From assembly GCA_003313425.1 (NCBI GenBank), contig NHZP01000014.1:1116001-1180000 (forward strand): DNA of 64,000 nt, given 5' to 3'. This DNA is from Pseudopyrenochaeta lycopersici (taxonomy: Eukaryota; Ascomycota; Dothideomycetes; Pleosporales; Pseudopyrenochaetaceae). The position numbers and the translations under genes were made by a program. Under the pieces are notes generated by a model. The model was not told the DNA's origin and ran no database searches. It was given only the letters and a program-made list of their open reading frames with translations. Positions within the stretch are counted from its first letter, which is position 1. Each line of letters begins with the position of its first letter. Shown here one piece after another: positions 11,554 through 22,654 of this stretch.

Positions 11554-12450
11554 GGTGAAGCAATGATAAGGAGCCTTTGGTGTTACGAATTACGTGCAAA
11601 TAGTAAAGTTAGATTCCATGTTCAAAATCATCGCAGACCCCTGTGGTTACAATGCCCGTAGAAAGACGAGGCTAACACACCCCCTTGCCATGCTATGCAG
11701 AGGGACAATTGTCGTGTTATTTTATCTCCTCGACATTTCCGCTGGTATCGTGAAAGTCATCCAACAACGCATGGCTAGTATTTATTGATCTGCAGTGAAT
11801 TGCAAATCTAGCTACAGGTATGGATTAAGGTTGCGCACCGTCCCTGTCGATGATCACTACTTTGGCTGTTGATCTTCAAAGGAGGCTAGTTACATCGTTG
11901 TTGGGTTAGGCAAAGGGAAAAAGCGGGGAAATGTCAATCCGTGTTTAGAGGTTTAGTAGGGGGTCATTTTGACTTTTAATCAACGTATACGACTGTAGTT
12001 CCAGTTCACTGGATATATCTAGGCACGATGGTTTGTCTACATTAATAGTTAGAGGCTTACACTAAGCCATGTGCAACTTATCAGTTTGTATAAGCTAAGC
12101 CCGTGTTGACTACTCGTTCCATTAAGTGACTTTCGCTTGCAGAGTTCTTGCCCGAAGGGCTTATCGTAGTCAGTTTTAATAAAATTTTAGTATTTACAAG
12201 GCACAGGCATATCGCCCATATTGGCATAAATCACATACCATCTTCAGTTAGGATTGTTACGAAGAAGGCGTCATGTAATGTACAAGGAATGTGGGACAGC
12301 GAGATCTGAACAACTGGTTGCTAATAACTAAGTTTATGCTCCCACAAATATCACAAGATCTGCGTTCTTCAGCCATAGGTTACCTCAGAAAGCTGTAATA
12401 AATTCAAAACTAAGACTGCAAAATGTCACATACAGCTAAGAAGCAATCAC
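11554..12450. other. Intergenic region upstream of the lipase gene
   Basis: About 900 bases of AT-leaning sequence holding the lipase promoter and the 3' flank of the UNC93-like gene. No coding exon, RNA gene or clear repeat is recognised. Confidence 0.4.
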
Positions 12451-14136
12451 TCAAACCTTCAAGTGGTTCACCTGCTCTGGTAAGTCGTAAATGCCTTTGT
12501 GACCAATAACGTCTTCCATAGTCTCGTCCGTAAATTTCAGATCTTCTTCGACTGGCACAGTGTCTTTGATCTTCAGAATGATAACCGGGAGTGCAATGAT
12601 CAGGCTACCTGTAAGTAGACCCCAGCACGAAGCAAACAGATGCATATAAGGGACCTTGGGTCCATCTTTGAACCCGTCTAAGCGCCACATTACCGCCGCG
12701 CCTGCCGACTGAATGCCTTTATAAAATCCAGCAAAGTTTGCCAATTTGCGGCTGTTGTTGCTGATAGCACCCATAAACCTGTTCAACGTCAGCGAGGTCA
12801 GGCACCACACTAACTCGACAATACTTGCCAGTACACACATGTCTGCCATGCTGCGTCATAGAATCCATAAACCATGTACAAAAACATTGGCCCAACATAG
12901 CCGCTCCAAGTCCAGTCATGTTTATCATTATCTTGCGGTTCAGGGGTTTGGCGAGTGTCTGTTCTTTGAAAGACGTACCCTCCCCCCCAGACAGCGACAG
13001 TCAGGACAAATATAGTGAGCCAAGCAAGCTTTGCTCTAGTAGTTCTCCTTATATTAGGAAAGTCAAGGGCATAGCCAAATACAAGAGCCCCAAACATCTG
13101 TGCCAGCCAGTAAAGTGTGTTGTTAAGTGCCCGAGTGCGAATATTGAATTGCGCCAGATTGACGTCGTTGAATTGGTATGTGTAGAACCAATTCGAAGCA
13201 AAGAACATGGGAAATAGAAGTATTATGTAAGGGTCACTTCAAATTGTTTCCCAGAGGCCCAAGCTCTCGGTCTTCCATGTTGGATTTTTCATGAGTATAA
13301 TTCTCGAGCCATCACGACGAACCACGTGCTTCGCGTCGACTAACGTCAAAGATAGGCAAGCCCCAAGAAATGTAAGGACCATGAAGCCAATGTAAGTCGC
13401 ATCGCTAACACCTTTGTCCCCGGATGGGTGGACGTTCAGGCCGAGTTGCACCTGGCGATGATTTAGCCTCCTATTCAGCCTTGAGTTGGATAATAGGAGC
13501 TTACTACACTGCCGATGACAGCGCCTAGATTAAAAATTATCCAAAACCAGGAGATGTATCGGCCTTTTAACTTCTCTGGCGGATAAGACATCATGATGGC
13601 GCCTTGGGCTGACCAAAGAATGCCTGCGCAGCATCCAAGCAACAAGCCGGAAAAGACGACATAGCCGAGATTTTTGGTGTGATTGAAGCATAGGTATGAG
13701 CTGACGTAGACACAATATCCAATAACACCGAATGAGAGGGCGATTTTGATACCAAGAGCGTTGACAACGGTGCCGGCGAAGAAACCGACTACAGCGAAAG
13801 CAGCGTAGAGCGCACAATTCGAGGAGTTTACTGCATATGCGTCGGCTTCGAGTTGTCCTCCACCACCAAGCCCGTTAAGAGCATTGAACATGCCTTCATG
13901 CAGTCAGTGTCCTAAGAAAAGAATTTATGTCGCATAGCCTTACCTGGGCACAAGAAGCACACGAATGACACCAAGATTAGCTGTGACTCGGGTGAAGCAT
14001 ACCAGGGGAGAGAGATAGGCCCAAGTTTCAGACTCCTGTACTTCCATCCAGCCGGTCTTTCCGTCTCGTGAGAATCGACATAGTGACTGAGTGACGGCGT
14101 GCTCGCGGCCGCTGAACTTCTCCAAGTGCCCGCCAT
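12451..14136 (-). pseudogene. UNC93-like major-facilitator membrane protein with an internal stop
   Basis: Four exons, 14136-13944, 13893-13505, 13451-12829 and 12778-12451, form a 511-codon frame. The motif CPGMFNALNGLGGGGQ spans the first splice and is the hallmark of fungal UNC93/DUF895 transporters; about ten hydrophobic segments follow. At 13241-13239 an in-frame TGA falls at codon 265, with family-like sequence on both sides (LWETI, then SDPYIILLFPMFFASNW), so no intron can remove it. The third intron (12828-12779) uses a GC donor (GCAAGT); the frame TAC-TG/G-TTT-ATG only closes with it. The gene is read as a recent pseudogene, or as an allele carrying a sequencing error. Substrate unknown. 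Confidence 0.75.
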
Positions 14137-15013
14137 TGACTATTGAGCTCGTAGTATAACAAGTGCTATTTGATCTATGATGATCGTTAGTGAATGATCC
14201 ACACCGCCCGCTAGGTATGCTCGTTGATCTATGATAATGTTCTTGAAATATCCGTGGTATAGAGTGAAGTGGAGAAGATTCGAGCGCGAGGTGAAGGCTG
14301 AACTCGTCAAGTATTCGTACTTTACCCTGAGTACAGCCAAGTAAGTCGGGGGCCAAAATCGCCAGCCCGCTTCCACCTCATGCATTATCAACATGACCAC
14401 AGGCTGTGCACAGTCTCAACAATGCAGGAAAACGCGGCCTGTTCCTTCCTTGTGTGGAAATCATTTACAGTGTTACCCAACGTATGGTTCCGCGTCTCGC
14501 GTAAGCTTATTCGAGTAGGGTATCGATAAACTCACTACGTCTGTGCAAATCTCATGGTCAAATTAAATGGATTCATGGAAAAGTAGATTGAGAGATATGA
14601 TCAATTATGTCTTGAAGGCTGCGCTGAAGGCTATACTGCTCTATTAGCTTCATATCTACCGTCGCCTAGAATTTCCATTCCTGGGCTGGATTTGCGTAAG
14701 CGTACCCGTGGCGTAACATGAACCAATTGAATGTGCATCCTACGCCCTTGAATCTGCACATGCGTGAACTTGGTTCCTAATCTGACGCTTCCAGCCTTCA
14801 GAAGGTCGTGTGTGGGGGGTGGTTCCAAGGGATGCTGAGACTGTGGCGGTACAATTTGACTCGAAAATTCTCTTGAGCTTCCTGCTCTCTCTTTCCATCG
14901 CATTCAGTGGCGAGCAAGTTCTGAGTTTCGTTTCTTGCGCCTTTTCATCTAGCTTATCCGCGTATCGTGGTGCACTTTGCCGCATTTAACCTGATCGCAA
15001 CCCCGCATGTCAG
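14137..15013. other. Intergenic region between divergent genes
   Basis: The UNC93-like gene (minus) and the TPR/ankyrin gene (plus) diverge from here. Short open frames show no recognisable protein and I see no repeat. Confidence 0.35.
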
Positions 15014-17661
15014 ATGGCAACCAGGATACTCAACTCGTTGACAACTGCAGATACAACCTCTGCCGTCCTAATACTGAGCAAGGCTGCTTGGAAGCTCGGA
15101 ATCTACCTCTCGAAGCTGAATCATGATGCCAAACTCGTCAATACCTGCGTGAAAGACCTAGCAGGAGATGTCAAGGCTCTAAGTGTTGAATGCGATCTCA
15201 TCTACGCTGAATTGGAAGGACCGGTGAGCAGGGGTGATACAGGGTCCACTTCACAATGTGGTGAGAATGACGGGATGTGGGATCATCTCGTAATACAATT
15301 GGAGGAGACAGGCCGGACATTGTAGGAGCTGGAGTTGCTTGTTCAAAGTCATAGAGAGGAAACGTCCAATCTTCATGATCAGGCCCATGGTCAAAGTAGG
15401 GTGGACAGATTTGAGGACCAAATTGCAAGTATTAAAGTGAGAGTGTGTAGGCACATCAACAATTTGCGTATTGCCCTACGAATGATCAATACGTGAGATT
15501 GATTTCTTCAATGGCCGACGAAGCTAAAATATCATGCAGAGAATTCACGCACCATACGCCTTATGGAGCTGATCGACAGCTTTCAATAGAATTCAACAAT
15601 TTATGGGAAATCATTGAGAAGATTCGGAGATCATCGAAAGTCGGCTCCAAGCTGCGATCGCATTTCTCTGACGCACCTGGTATCACTTTAGGAGACATGA
15701 CCACATTTGATGCAAGCGTAGCTTCAGAGCCCGTTACTATACATCACGGAGCAACGAATCATAATTTTCATGTTGCGGAATGGGTGCATAATCTGGAATA
15801 TCTACACCAGGAGTTGCTTTGTGCCGGGATTCCACACACAGTTTCCAAGAACCCTCCTGCTTCTTCTAGGTCGAATACGCATGCCATAACGACTAGCGCA
15901 AATTCTGGGCAGCAGGACCTGCGGGAATCCATGTCTACTGATACAGCTTCGGATGAAATTGAGGATGATTTCAATAAAGATCTTGCTAAAGCAGCCCTAG
16001 ACACTGGTGCAATCTCGTTTGAGGCGCAAGATTGGGATGAGGCCAACTCCCTTCTGCAAGAGGCTTTACGTGGGTTGCAGCAGCTTTCAATACAGCAGCG
16101 TACATTCTTCAATATTTTCAGTCTGCACTACAAGCTCGCTGTCTGTTCATATCGTTTGCAAGATTTGACAACTGCTGAAAAAGCTCTGATAATCCTCGTC
16201 CAACAGCCAGCGCACTCCAACGAACAACAAGGATACATTTGCGACGCTACACATCTCCTGTCACAGCTATATATCCGCATAGGACAGGTTGAGGGTGCAA
16301 AAATTCACTGCGAGAAAGCCTTACAAGCCCGTCGACGGTTACTGGGCAAGCAAAGCGATCCCGCCTTAGAGTCAACAGCGCTAATGGCACACATATATTT
16401 CTTGCTTAACAACCGAGCCCGAGCAAAATCGTGCCTTGCTATCATACCAGAGATGCGCCGAGAGGGTGTTATAAAAGTCGTTGAAGAGTCACTGGATATG
16501 AAGATGGAGCATGACTTTTCGTCACTCTTGATGAGATCAAACCCCGAGGACCTAAATGTAGCAACAAGGCGCTCTGACTACAGAAGCTCAGGATCTACAG
16601 CCAGCCATCCTATCGAAAATTGCAGTCCGGTTCCATTCTCTAACTGCTTTACTTCGTCAGCTGCTGGCCTTCGACAGTCACACCAACGCATTTCATCGCA
16701 TGCAACTGGCTTGGAAGATCGCCGACCGCATACAGTAACATCTCCCTCTTCATTACAGGCATTAAATGATAGTAGAGCCATGGGTAGTGATGGTTCAAGC
16801 ATGGATTACTCCCCAGACCCAAAAGCATTGGATGCCTCGGCTTGGAGCCCAAGCGACCCTCAAGGGACGACTTTGCCCTCCCCAAGTAGAATACTGTCTC
16901 GAAAGGAGATCCTGGAGAATATTGGATGCCAACCACGAGATCGCATCGAGGAGGCTGTTTGTGAAAGTGACCATCCAACTTTAGCTAGTCTTCTGAACAA
17001 GAAAAAGGATTCCTGGCGGTCCAAATTGCGCAAGAATGTCCGTACCGAACGCGTCACAGCATTACATTTCGCCGCGCTCTTTGGCGAGATCGATATGGCA
17101 CGGCGCCTAATAAAGTCAAATTTTAACCTAAATGCAGTTCCATTTGGATACTCAACAAGCATCACTCCTTTAAAATTCGCTATTGGCGCGCGGCAGGTAG
17201 AAATGGTTGAATTCCTGATCATCAATGGTGCAAGGCCGTCCGAGCCAGATACCTGGTCGACTTTGGCTGGGCAATTGATTAACCGCTCATGGTTGGCCAA
17301 AACCATGTCAGAGGTTGAGAAGGAGTTTGTTCCAAACCAAATAGTTGCGATTTTGGATATCTTGCTCAAGTACGGGTGGGACATTAATGCGCCGTTCGAA
17401 TCATCCGGAGCAACTGTTCTCCATCAGGCCGTCAATTTTTGGACAGGTTCATACAGATGGGATCTGGCTCTTCGTGCAGCAATAACCTCATTCCTGTGTG
17501 CACATGGAGCAGATCCTTTCTTAGTAAACAAGGAAGGGAAGTCGCCGTACGATGTGGCTTCAGCCTCTGGTCATCAGGATCTTTTGCTGATACTGGAACG
17601 ACGCACAACTGGGAAAGAGCCAAATAGTCGTCTCGCAGAAGCGATTGAACTTTCTGCTTGA
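15014..17661 (+). pseudogene. TPR and ankyrin-repeat protein with an in-frame stop near the N-terminus
   Basis: Two exons, 15014-15492 and 15540-17661, give an 867-codon frame. The N-terminal 150 residues are helical and coiled-coil-like, resembling the N-terminal domain of fungal NLR/ankyrin proteins. A TPR-like region lies near residues 310-480 (with AKIHCEKALQARRRLLG). Ankyrin repeats end the protein (TALHFAALFGEIDMARRLI, ITPLKFAIGARQVEMVEFL, TVLHQAVN). TAG at 15323-15325 interrupts codon 104 within LEETGRTL-stop-ELELLVQSHRE, where glutamine (CAG) would suit the helix. A GTGAGA...TTGTAG intron was tested and fails because it puts the frame out. If the stop is real, the downstream ATGs could still allow a shorter protein. 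Function unknown. Confidence 0.65.
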
Positions 17662-18389
17662 CAGTCGCGACATAGCCCTAGAGAATCGAAATAATCAGAA
17701 TACAGAGTTTGTATAAGCGCTATTATAGACCGACCAAGTCAAATAGTGGGGATACTTCGACTCTGCGAACTCCACTACGAGCCCTGGAGCGTGGAGTTGG
17801 GGCAAGCGGCTTGCGACACGCATATGAATATTCAGGTATGGATCAGAGGGATGAATGCTGATTGTGTGAACACTACTTGATTTTGCGACAAGTTACCAGA
17901 AGCGTTCGGCAAGATTGAAACCTTGCTATAATTTCTGTTCCACGTGAGGGAGGAGGGAATGGTGGCTATGAAGAGGAAGAATAAAGATGTCAATATGTTT
18001 TTGAACATGTAAAGAATGAAGAATGTAGAATAAACTGTACGTCAAAGCAAGATCTATGAACTAAGGGAGTAGCCTGACAGCCCATTTCGAAGTTAAGCAA
18101 TCTTGATTAGCCATTGCATAGCATAAGGCAATATGTTCATATGAAAAGCTAGCATGAAGGGAGAATAATGAGATTCACCCGGGTGTGTATTTTTTTTTCA
18201 TGTGAAATGGAAAGCATAAAGCAAGCCTTTGCTGCGAACTATAACTTGTCCGAGTAAATTCTTCCTCAGAGGTCCAGCGAACGGTAACATCGTGCCACCC
18301 CTAACGATACCATGTGTATCACTCGTTTCGCGCCTCCAAAGTTCATCATAACAATGAACAATGGTGAAAGCGTACGACAAAGTCACTTC
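17662..18389. other. Intergenic region downstream of the TPR/ankyrin gene
   Basis: About 730 bases between two convergent genes. It has a short T tract near 18190 and no recognisable gene. Confidence 0.35.
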
Positions 18390-18822
18390 CTAGTCCCCAG
18401 CAAGCCAACCAGTTGCAGTTGGCTGTGGAGGCTCAGTCCAACCGCAGCAACAACCATGTATGATGCAAGTGCAATGTCCTGAGAATCCCTGTAAGAGACT
18501 GTTAGTGCCGTAAACCTTTGGTTGTATGCCTGCCTATAATATGCGTAGGGATGTAAAAGAGGCAAAGTAGAACCCACATCGCAAGGGCACTCCACACAAA
18601 GGATTTGGACGGTCTTTGAGGGCTCGATATCATCATCGCCGCCCACAGTGACAACCTTAACAGCACGCTTGAGTGATACCTGAGACATATTTCAGCGATG
18701 TGTTGAAGTAATTGAAAGAAAGTAGAGTGTGAGTCAGTGGTAGCAAGACTTACAGCTCCTGGAGCAGCGATTGCGGTCATGACGAAAAGAGAGAGTGCAC
18801 CAATAACAGAAAGGGTCTTCAT
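18390..18822 (-). CDS. Small cysteine-rich secreted protein, effector candidate (89 residues)
   Basis: The gene is visible only after splicing: exons 18822-18754, 18679-18578 and 18488-18390, phase 0 at both joins, with GTAAGT...CTCAG and GTGGGT...TACAG borders. Exon 1 is exactly a signal peptide (MKTLSVIGALSLFVMTAIA, cut near APGA). The mature chain is about 68 residues, starts with a lysine- and acid-rich part, and ends with a dense cysteine region: CVECPCD across the second splice, then HCTCIIHGCCCGW, eight cysteines in all. No family is recognised. Size, secretion signal and cysteine density fit fungal effectors or small antimicrobial proteins. A 29-bp tandem repeat with stress-element cores lies about 145 bases upstream. 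Confidence 0.65.
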
Positions 18823-19294
18823 GACGAATGTCTGTCGGGCTGAAGATTGAAAGAGTTGAAATGCCTGTATTGAGCTTCTCACCCTCAACGTATCAAGTGT
18901 TGAGAGACCAGACTGATGATGGAGTTTCTGATTTTAGTATCTGAAGGAGTGAGGCAAAGCATTTTATACCCCTCAGAAGGCACAGTCTCCATGCATACCC
19001 CTCATGAGGCACAGTATCCAACATCGAAGCGATAATGCACTATGAATCCTCATTCCTGACTAGGAAAGTCGCTGTGCTTCAAAGCCTCCGGTCCTGATTC
19101 AGAATTGAGTAACTCAACTTTGTAAATGCTGGATCTCGAAGCAAGTGAGGTATAGAGCGTCATGAGATCGTATTATTTCATTCATAAGTTTGATATTCGA
19201 TAAATAGTAATAGCAGTATCTCCCATGACATAGCTCACATGGTAGCCATTAGCAACGCGAACATCTGGAAGGTATTTACATGATCTCCTAATGT
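18823..19294. other. Upstream region of the small secreted-protein gene
   Basis: About 470 bases holding the promoter of the cysteine-rich gene and the 3' flank of the next minus-strand gene. It contains the tandem repeat listed separately. Confidence 0.4.
18967..19024. repeat. Two tandem 29-bp units with CCCCT (STRE-like) cores
   Basis: Unit 1 (18967-18995) and unit 2 (18996-19024) share TACCCCTCA and GGCACAGT with a few differences. Each holds CCCCT, which read toward the small secreted-protein gene is AGGGG, the fungal stress-response element core. Unit 2 also has the palindrome CCTCATGAGG. Position (about 145-200 bases before the ATG) suggests a promoter role, but this is inference. Confidence 0.5.
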
Positions 19295-20494
19295 TTAGTC
19301 TCTTATCTTTCTAACTGTAACGAGATCTGGGTGCTCTAACTCAGACCTCCAACGCATTCTATCAACAGTAATTTCAAAGACGTGCCAACAATCCTGCTTC
19401 CTTCCATTCTTCAGTTGGTGAAGTTCGGTCAGAAGTTTTTCCCATTCTCGCCTTTTCAGCCACTTCTCGTTTTGTTCGGGTTCATTTAAATAAAAAACAC
19501 TGGTATACATGTGCATACGTATTTCGTTGAGAGCGGGCATGTTAGAAAAGAGGGAGAAAAGATGGAACCAAGCTCCAATTCGGATTCCTACTTCCTGAGA
19601 CCTAGTGTTAGGCATAAGTGGCGTCAGTTCTGAGTTTCGGATGGGGACACCGCCGGTATGTAAAGCATAGTACGACGCGGGTCCATGCAGGCTGAAGTGA
19701 TTGAGGTGGTCGCCCAGAGCATTGATGCCGCTGATCTCTGGACGGATAGCAGGAGGCTGATTGATACATATACTTTGAATAATTTGGAAACGTGAGGAGA
19801 GTATAGAACCTGTGAAGGTGAGGATGGAAGTATAGTCGTGAAACATGAATGTTGGGCGAGAGTAAAGGAGCGGGATTGTTTCGGTATAGCTGAATCAGTG
19901 TTAGCTACCGGACCTATTTCAAAATTTGAAGTGTGATGATGGCACAATTCAAAACTCTAATCAAGGTCTGCTACAACATTCAAAGTACTGTATAATAACG
20001 AACCGGATCGTGAGGTAGTAGCACGCTTCATGAATAGAGTCAGGTAAACTAGGAAAGTAAACTTACATAATCCTACAGCTCATAAGCAAGCCGATGACTC
20101 CAGATTTCAAATTGCTCCAATCATTTTTGGAGCCCTGTGACCAGCTTTCATTGCAGTAGTGATTCCAACACTGCGTGTGACGTGCAGGCATAGCAAGATC
20201 CGAAAACCATTGACACCGATAAGCGCGCAAGCGGCCTTCCCAGCACACGATATGTATTCCCTCTCTTTTCTTGAAAATCCCATCATAGATTTGACTTCGA
20301 AGTTCACCGGGTAGCCTGAAGAAAGGAGACTGCTGTTGCTGCAAAGTATTTTTGATATTCTTTCCTGAGACAGATAATGTTCTCTTTCTTCTAGTTAGCT
20401 TAGGAGGGGTAACCGCCTTCTTCTCTTCCTGGTATGCTATCCTTCTCTTGTATCCCTCGCTGTTATAATAAGTTTCAAGCAAGTTAAGAGGCAT
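19295..20494 (-). CDS. DUF7730/2EXR-type protein, intact copy
   Basis: Two exons, 20494-20067 and 19889-19295, join as AT/C (Ile) to give 340 residues. The N-terminal part is basic. Near residue 60 is SPFFRLPGELRSQIYDGIF, the F-box-like opening seen in a large family of Dothideomycete proteins (DUF7730, related to 2EXR). The next motif, LMSCRIIYTETIPLLYSRPTF, crosses the splice and is also typical. Molecular function is unknown for this family. A related, broken copy lies 325 bases upstream in the same orientation, which suggests a local duplication. The 177-base intron is longer than its neighbours, so an extra exon cannot be excluded. Confidence 0.7.
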
Positions 20495-20818
20495 GGCGAC
20501 GAAATGGATCCGTGCTCAAATGGGATTCAACGCAAGGCGCAAGACGATCTCAAAGCTCTGGCGTCGTTCCTCCAGCCTACACCATTGCTACTTCCAGAAG
20601 AGAACCGATATCCAAGTCAAAAAGGTTCTAACCTCGTTATTATAGTGATTGAGATGCACTGAAGAGACAAGGCGGCAGCGGAAGGCTGAGGTTGAGATCT
20701 CGCTTGGCCAGCTAGCCAGTCAAAATGAGAGCTAAAAATAGTTCACCGGCGGTGCTCCAGCTATTCCCCGTTGTTCAATTAATGCGTTCTGCTAAGAAAG
20801 GTACAATGGCCTCCCCAG
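20495..20818. other. Spacer between the two DUF7730-type genes
   Basis: About 320 bases containing the promoter of the intact copy. Nothing else is recognised. Confidence 0.35.
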
Positions 20819-21849
20819 TCAACACAGTACAAAGCGACGATTCCGCGCTGTGACAAACCCTAAAGTTCTCAAATACGCCATGGACTCGGAAACACTGTCC
20901 ACATTCACTACGAACCTGTCGCTGAAATCCTTAGCCTGGGAAAAAGCCTCCAATTCTGACCAAAACTGGTTGCTCCCACCTAGATAACAATACAAATTTT
21001 CAGCTGAAGCAACCGCATCAAGTCTGAAGGCTTTGAGACCTTGCATACTTGACAGTAGAGTACAAGAATGTTGCCATGCATCGTTTGGGGTTGACGGTTG
21101 CAACGCCGACACCTGAGGATTGGGAATGACAACAGGAAGTTGCCGAAGAGTGCTGTAAGATGCGACAGGCGGGAATTTCGTAGGGATAGGGTCGCCATAA
21201 CGAGGTGGATAGTTCTGGTCGAATCGGACGGATCAAACCGAGTGAAAGTGAGGAGGGAGAATAGATGCGCAGAAGGTCAGGAAGGAGTCATAGTCATCGA
21301 AGATGAAGGTGGGCCAGAAGTATAGTAGCTCTATCATTTCAGTGTAGCTATTTAACTTAGCGGCGTCCACAAGATGTGACTGATGGCCGAACGTTGAGAG
21401 TTTGGATGTGTTATTTTGAGAACGAAGAGATGATGGGGTAGGATTGCATACGCTTGTTTACAGCTGCGCAGGAAGCCCAATACACGAATACCGTGAGGTC
21501 TGTATGGCTGTATTGGGTTGAGCTCATGCACATGATTGCAATGTATCCAGCGATGCACAAATCCATAGTTTCCAGCTGGTTCCCTACATTTAGTTGAGTG
21601 CAATCTACCTTTCTCTGAGACAATGTGGACTCCATCATTGTCGCTCACGACTTCTTCATAGATTTTGTTGCGCAATTCACCGGGCAACTAGAACAATTTG
21701 GACTGAAGTTGATATGCCGACCCCTCTTTGACTCCTGACAGTGGACGCTTTCTGTGGACTGCGTCCGGCTTTATCAAGATACTATTCTTCTTTCCGTGTG
21801 GCTTTCTCCAGCTGCGGAGATAATCTGCCAGAAGATCGATAGGAGACAT
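20819..21849 (-). pseudogene. DUF7730/2EXR-type protein, broken paralogue with two in-frame stops
   Basis: Exons 21849-21452 and 21347-20819 join as GC/C (Ala) to a 309-codon frame starting MSPIDLLADYLRSWRKP. The family motifs LPGELRNKIYEEV and LRSCKQAYTEMIELLYFWPTF are intact, and the layout matches the neighbouring copy. TAG at 21690-21688 (codon 54, just before LPGEL) and TGA at 21235-21233 (codon 171) interrupt the frame, which is otherwise continuous. Both fit C-to-T change (CAG to TAG, CGA to TGA). A translation could start after the first stop at the motif itself, but the second would still truncate it. Read as a pseudogene of the adjacent gene's family. Confidence 0.65.
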
Positions 21850-22654
21850 GAAGAGAGAGAACAGGTTGAAAACAATGAAGAGCGTGTTTTCGACGAGTAT
21901 TCCCAGCTTCGTTCATCAATTCAATGCGCCGCTGGCCCAGATTCAATGGGAGAGAGGGGTTCAGGCCAACAGGCCCGGAGCACAGCCTCGTGCGGAAACT
22001 CAACTCGTACCTGCCGGCACAGCGCTAGCTTTATTTGTGCTTTACTACCTGCACATGATCCGATAGACGAGGCGGAGCAAGCCAAGTCGAGTTGGTACCG
22101 GTGAGCATGTTGCGAGTTGGTATTCTAGATCATCAGCGTGGTTCTGCAGCGACCCACAGGTGTGCAAGCGGATGATCTTTCAAGGCAACATACTAGCCTT
22201 GCGACGAATTCGAAGACCTGAGCCTTTCACTGCCAGCTGTGAAGATGTGGCTTGCTGAAGAATAGGATGTGTACGTGATTCGAAGTGTGCGGTGGGGGTG
22301 TCGGGGGTGGTACAACGGACACGATCCTGACGCCATAACACCTGCCATGCCCGGCTTGCTCTCTGAAGCCCCAATCGCACCACATCTCGCGCATCGCGCC
22401 TTCTTGACTCTTATTCAGCTTGAATTACTCCTGAGGCGCGACGATAAATCAACCACCCGGAGTCTTTCGCCTATTGTCCAGTACGGCTCACGATCGATAA
22501 GCTGGGGTGGGGCCGCCAACAAACGAGGTTCTGATGTCATCATACCGACAGACGCGACGCGCATTTTCATACTTCTGAACATATTAAAACCACGAGAGAA
22601 GCAGCCATCCTAGTTGAATACATAACGAAAGTTCACAACACTCACTGCCCCCTC
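21850..22654. other. Divergent intergenic region before the malic enzyme gene
   Basis: About 800 bases between divergently oriented genes, presumably holding the malic enzyme promoter. Open frames here are short and unrecognised. Confidence 0.35.

Noticed and set aside
15261..15325. Intron that would remove the TAG in the TPR/ankyrin gene
   Set aside because: Splicing GTGAGA to TTGTAG puts the downstream sequence out of frame and soon hits another stop.
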